Shown: in pieces, positions 62,345-64,000 of the stretch
Layout of the letters: the number at the start of each line of letters is the position of its first letter
Numbering within the stretch: position 1 is the stretch's first letter
Origin: Aliiglaciecola sp. LCG003
GTDB lineage: Bacteria > Pseudomonadota > Gammaproteobacteria > Enterobacterales > Alteromonadaceae
Direction of reading: 5' to 3'
Length of the DNA: 64,000 bases
Assembly (NCBI RefSeq): GCF_030316135.1
Contig: NZ_CP128185.1
Location: forward strand, 1,736,001-1,800,000
Notes under the pieces: model-generated
Told to the model about the DNA's origin: nothing
The model's input: the letters and a program-made list of their open reading frames with translations, nothing else
Databases searched by the model: none
Made by a program: the position numbers and the translations under genes

Positions 62345-63577
62345 TTAAGCTGACAGAACATAAACATCAATTGTACCAAGGCCTTTGGCATTAATCTTTG
62401 TTTTGGGCTCAAAAGCTAATAAATGATTGGATAGCTCATAGGTGGACTGGCAAACTTGGATGCGATCAATTTGACCATTGCTCTCAATTCTGGCGGCTCG
62501 ATTGACAGTGTCTCCCCACACGTCAAAAGCATAACTATTACGTCCGACGATGCCGCAAATTAACGTACCTGTGGCGATGCCAACCCGCACTTCCAGTTGA
62601 ATGTTGAGCTGTTGATTGGTTTTTTGCACACTGGCCAGCAGGGCCATGGCCCCGCGGCAACACGTTATTGATGGGCAAGCTTGCGCCTCCAGCACACCAC
62701 ATACCGCCATATACTGATCGCCATTTGTTTTAATTTTCTCGAGACCATGTTGTAGCGCTAGGGTATCAAAATTTTGATATAGGGTATCTAACACCTTAAT
62801 CAATTTTTGCTTATCAGTGTTGTGACAAAACTGAGTGTAATCAACAATATCGATAAATAGCACACTGCCAAAGTGATATTGTGCCGGTATTGATGTATTC
62901 ACCTTATGGGAGGAATCGAGTAATTTATTAATAATGCGCTCTGGTAGGGTTTTAAATAGCACCTGATGTATTTTTGCTTTGTGATGTGTTGCTCTTGAAT
63001 AGGCTAGACGATGATTTTGATGCACTAGCGTGCAAGATATTAACGCGGCTAAAAACAAAAATAGTGTGTTACCTAGGGTTAATATGGTTTCTTCTATTGT
63101 TACACCGTTGTTTTTTTGTAGCCTGTTCAGCCAATAAAATTCCAAGCCGCAATAACAACAAAAGTAGATAAATAGGTTTATCCTTACTTGACGATACTCC
63201 CATGCTTGGTACAAAAAGGGGCTGACAAAAAGGGCCACTAAAAAGAAAAAATGAAAGTGTAGGTTCGTTTTCCACGCCAAACTGGAAACAGATATTAAGG
63301 AAATGTAAGCCAACATAAATAAGGCTCGACCGCTTAGAAAGTGGCCGTATTTATTGAGCAATAAGACTGAAAAAAAGAGCGGTATGTGGATACATGAATT
63401 TAATAATACCCAGATACCACTATATTGCCAAAACCAACCAATTAGTGGTAACTGCGCGATGAGTAGCACATTGATCATCAAAACCAATATATTGATAATT
63501 TTTAGAGGGCTAATATCATCTAAATGATTAGTGTCTACGCCTAAAAAGGCAATGTATTTGAACCATTTTTTGAACAT
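62345..63577 (-). CDS. Membrane-anchored class III adenylyl cyclase
   Basis: A 410-residue protein. Six hydrophobic helices (about residues 25-195) are followed by a class III cyclase domain (about 235-405). The metal-binding FIDIVDYTQF, the substrate-specifying LEKIKTNGDQYMAVCG (Lys as in ATP-using cyclases) and the transition-state WGDTVNRAARIE motifs are intact, so it should make cAMP from ATP. Gene is monocistronic between roxA and cdd. The signal read by the membrane part is unknown. Confidence 0.9.
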   Translation of the reverse strand: MFKKWFKYIAFLGVDTNHLDDISPLKIINILVLMINVLLIAQLPLIGWFWQYSGIWVLLNSCIHIPLFFSVLLLNKYGHFLSGRALFMLAYISLISVSSLAWKTNLHFHFFFLVALFVSPFLYQAWEYRQVRINLFIYFCCYCGLEFYWLNRLQKNNGVTIEETILTLGNTLFLFLAALISCTLVHQNHRLAYSRATHHKAKIHQVLFKTLPERIINKLLDSSHKVNTSIPAQYHFGSVLFIDIVDYTQFCHNTDKQKLIKVLDTLYQNFDTLALQHGLEKIKTNGDQYMAVCGVLEAQACPSITCCRGAMALLASVQKTNQQLNIQLEVRVGIATGTLICGIVGRNSYAFDVWGDTVNRAARIESNGQIDRIQVCQSTYELSNHLLAFEPKTKINAKGLGTIDVYVLSA

Positions 63578-63660
63578 TGGCGATCCTTTGCCAACTACTT
63601 GTAATCTAATTCAAAACTAGCACACCGCTTGGATTAAGCTACTGTCCTTTACGTACAGTT

Positions 63661-63999
63661 TTAATCTAATTCAAAGGCAAATGGTAACAATTCAGCGATA
63701 CTAAGGGTCTTCGTCCTACCGTTTTTATCGCTCATTATTATCTGCGTGTCAGAATCGGAGAATTCCTTTATTTTTTGTCTGCAGCCGCCACAGGGAGGGC
63801 AAAATTTATCAATCGGACTGGCAATGACGATTTTAGAGATTTTCTTACCACCTGCGACTATCATTGCCGAAATGGCACTCGCTTCTGCGCATTGGCCCAG
63901 TGGATACGCCGCATTTTCCACATTGCAGCCAGCATAGGTTTCATTATTGTCAGCCTGCAAGGCAGAACCGACCTTAAATCCTGAGTAAGGGGAGTAAGA
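63661..63999 (-). CDS. cdd: Cytidine deaminase, N-terminus cut by the window edge
   Basis: The frame continues past the in-frame TTG at 63960 to the window edge and reads SYSPYSGFKVGSAL before QADNNETYAGCNVENAAYPLG, so the true start lies outside the window. Zinc ligands are the Cys of QCAEAS, with E as proton shuttle, and the two cysteines of PPCGGC. Three cysteine ligands define the small tetrameric type (about 130 residues). It deaminates cytidine and deoxycytidine for pyrimidine salvage. The C-terminus is complete. Confidence 0.93.
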   Translation of the reverse strand, partial: SYSPYSGFKVGSALQADNNETYAGCNVENAAYPLGQCAEASAISAMIVAGGKKISKIVIASPIDKFCPPCGGCRQKIKEFSDSDTQIIMSDKNGRTKTLSIAELLPFAFELD

Positions 64000-64000
64000 A

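Overview
The window looks like chromosomal DNA of a marine gammaproteobacterium of the order Alteromonadales, in the Alteromonas / Glaciecola / Paraglaciecola neighbourhood. The grounds are the trpEGD-trpCF-trpBA operon with rnm and yciO divergent from it, the ScpA-ScpB-RluB trio, smpB-ratA-rnfH, ppsR divergent from ppsA with a HexR-type site, a tmRNA whose tag is ANDENYALAA, and modest GC by eye. I see no prophage, insertion sequence, CRISPR array, rRNA or tRNA. Both window ends cut genes: a sensor kinase at the left and a cytidine deaminase at the right.

Layout. 1-2.2 kb: two-component system (kinase fragment, OmpR-type regulator, PepSY protein), then two envelope proteins. 2.2-9.8 kb (minus): trp operon with arfB and a YciI protein at its 3' end and a complete attenuator (trpL with three consecutive Trp codons) at its 5' end. 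9.9-13.9 kb (plus): rnm, yciO, scpA, scpB, rluB. 14-19 kb (minus): MAPEG protein, a repeat-built lipoprotein, a transglutaminase-like protein, a beta-hydroxyacid dehydrogenase and a membrane-anchored FMN glutamate-synthase-like protein. 19-20.8 kb: hipBA with three operator-like repeats. 21-22.9 kb: a secreted GH75-like protein and an MipA/OmpV porin-like protein.

23-35 kb is the most distinctive stretch, a LacI-controlled carbohydrate locus. It holds three xylose-isomerase-like TIM-barrel proteins (two with Tat signals), a Gfo/Idh/MocA oxidoreductase, an NupG-type transporter, a GMC flavo-oxidoreductase with an FAD-glucose-dehydrogenase-like cysteine motif, its Tat-bearing small subunit, a secreted DUF1080 (3-keto-disaccharide hydrolase family) protein, an aldo/keto reductase and an SDR. 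No glycoside hydrolase and no TonB-dependent receptor are present inside it. The combination suggests oxidative cleavage of glycosides through 3-keto intermediates, beginning in the periplasm; this is an inference from family content.

35-45 kb: a solute-binding-like protein, a long glutamine-dependent NAD synthetase, a bilobal aspartic protease, tmRNA (ssrA), an old-yellow-enzyme family oxidoreductase, smpB, ratA-rnfH, an unusual signal peptidase I, the GTPase RbgA and a YkgJ-type cysteine-cluster protein. 45-51 kb: a rhomboid protease, a response regulator plus hybrid kinase pair carrying degenerate receiver domains, and a divergent EAL-HDOD protein. 51-55 kb: ppsR/ppsA. 55-64 kb: a small membrane protein, a desaturase divergent from a PaaX-family regulator, ydiJ with a DUF4826 gene, roxA, a membrane adenylyl cyclase and the cdd fragment.
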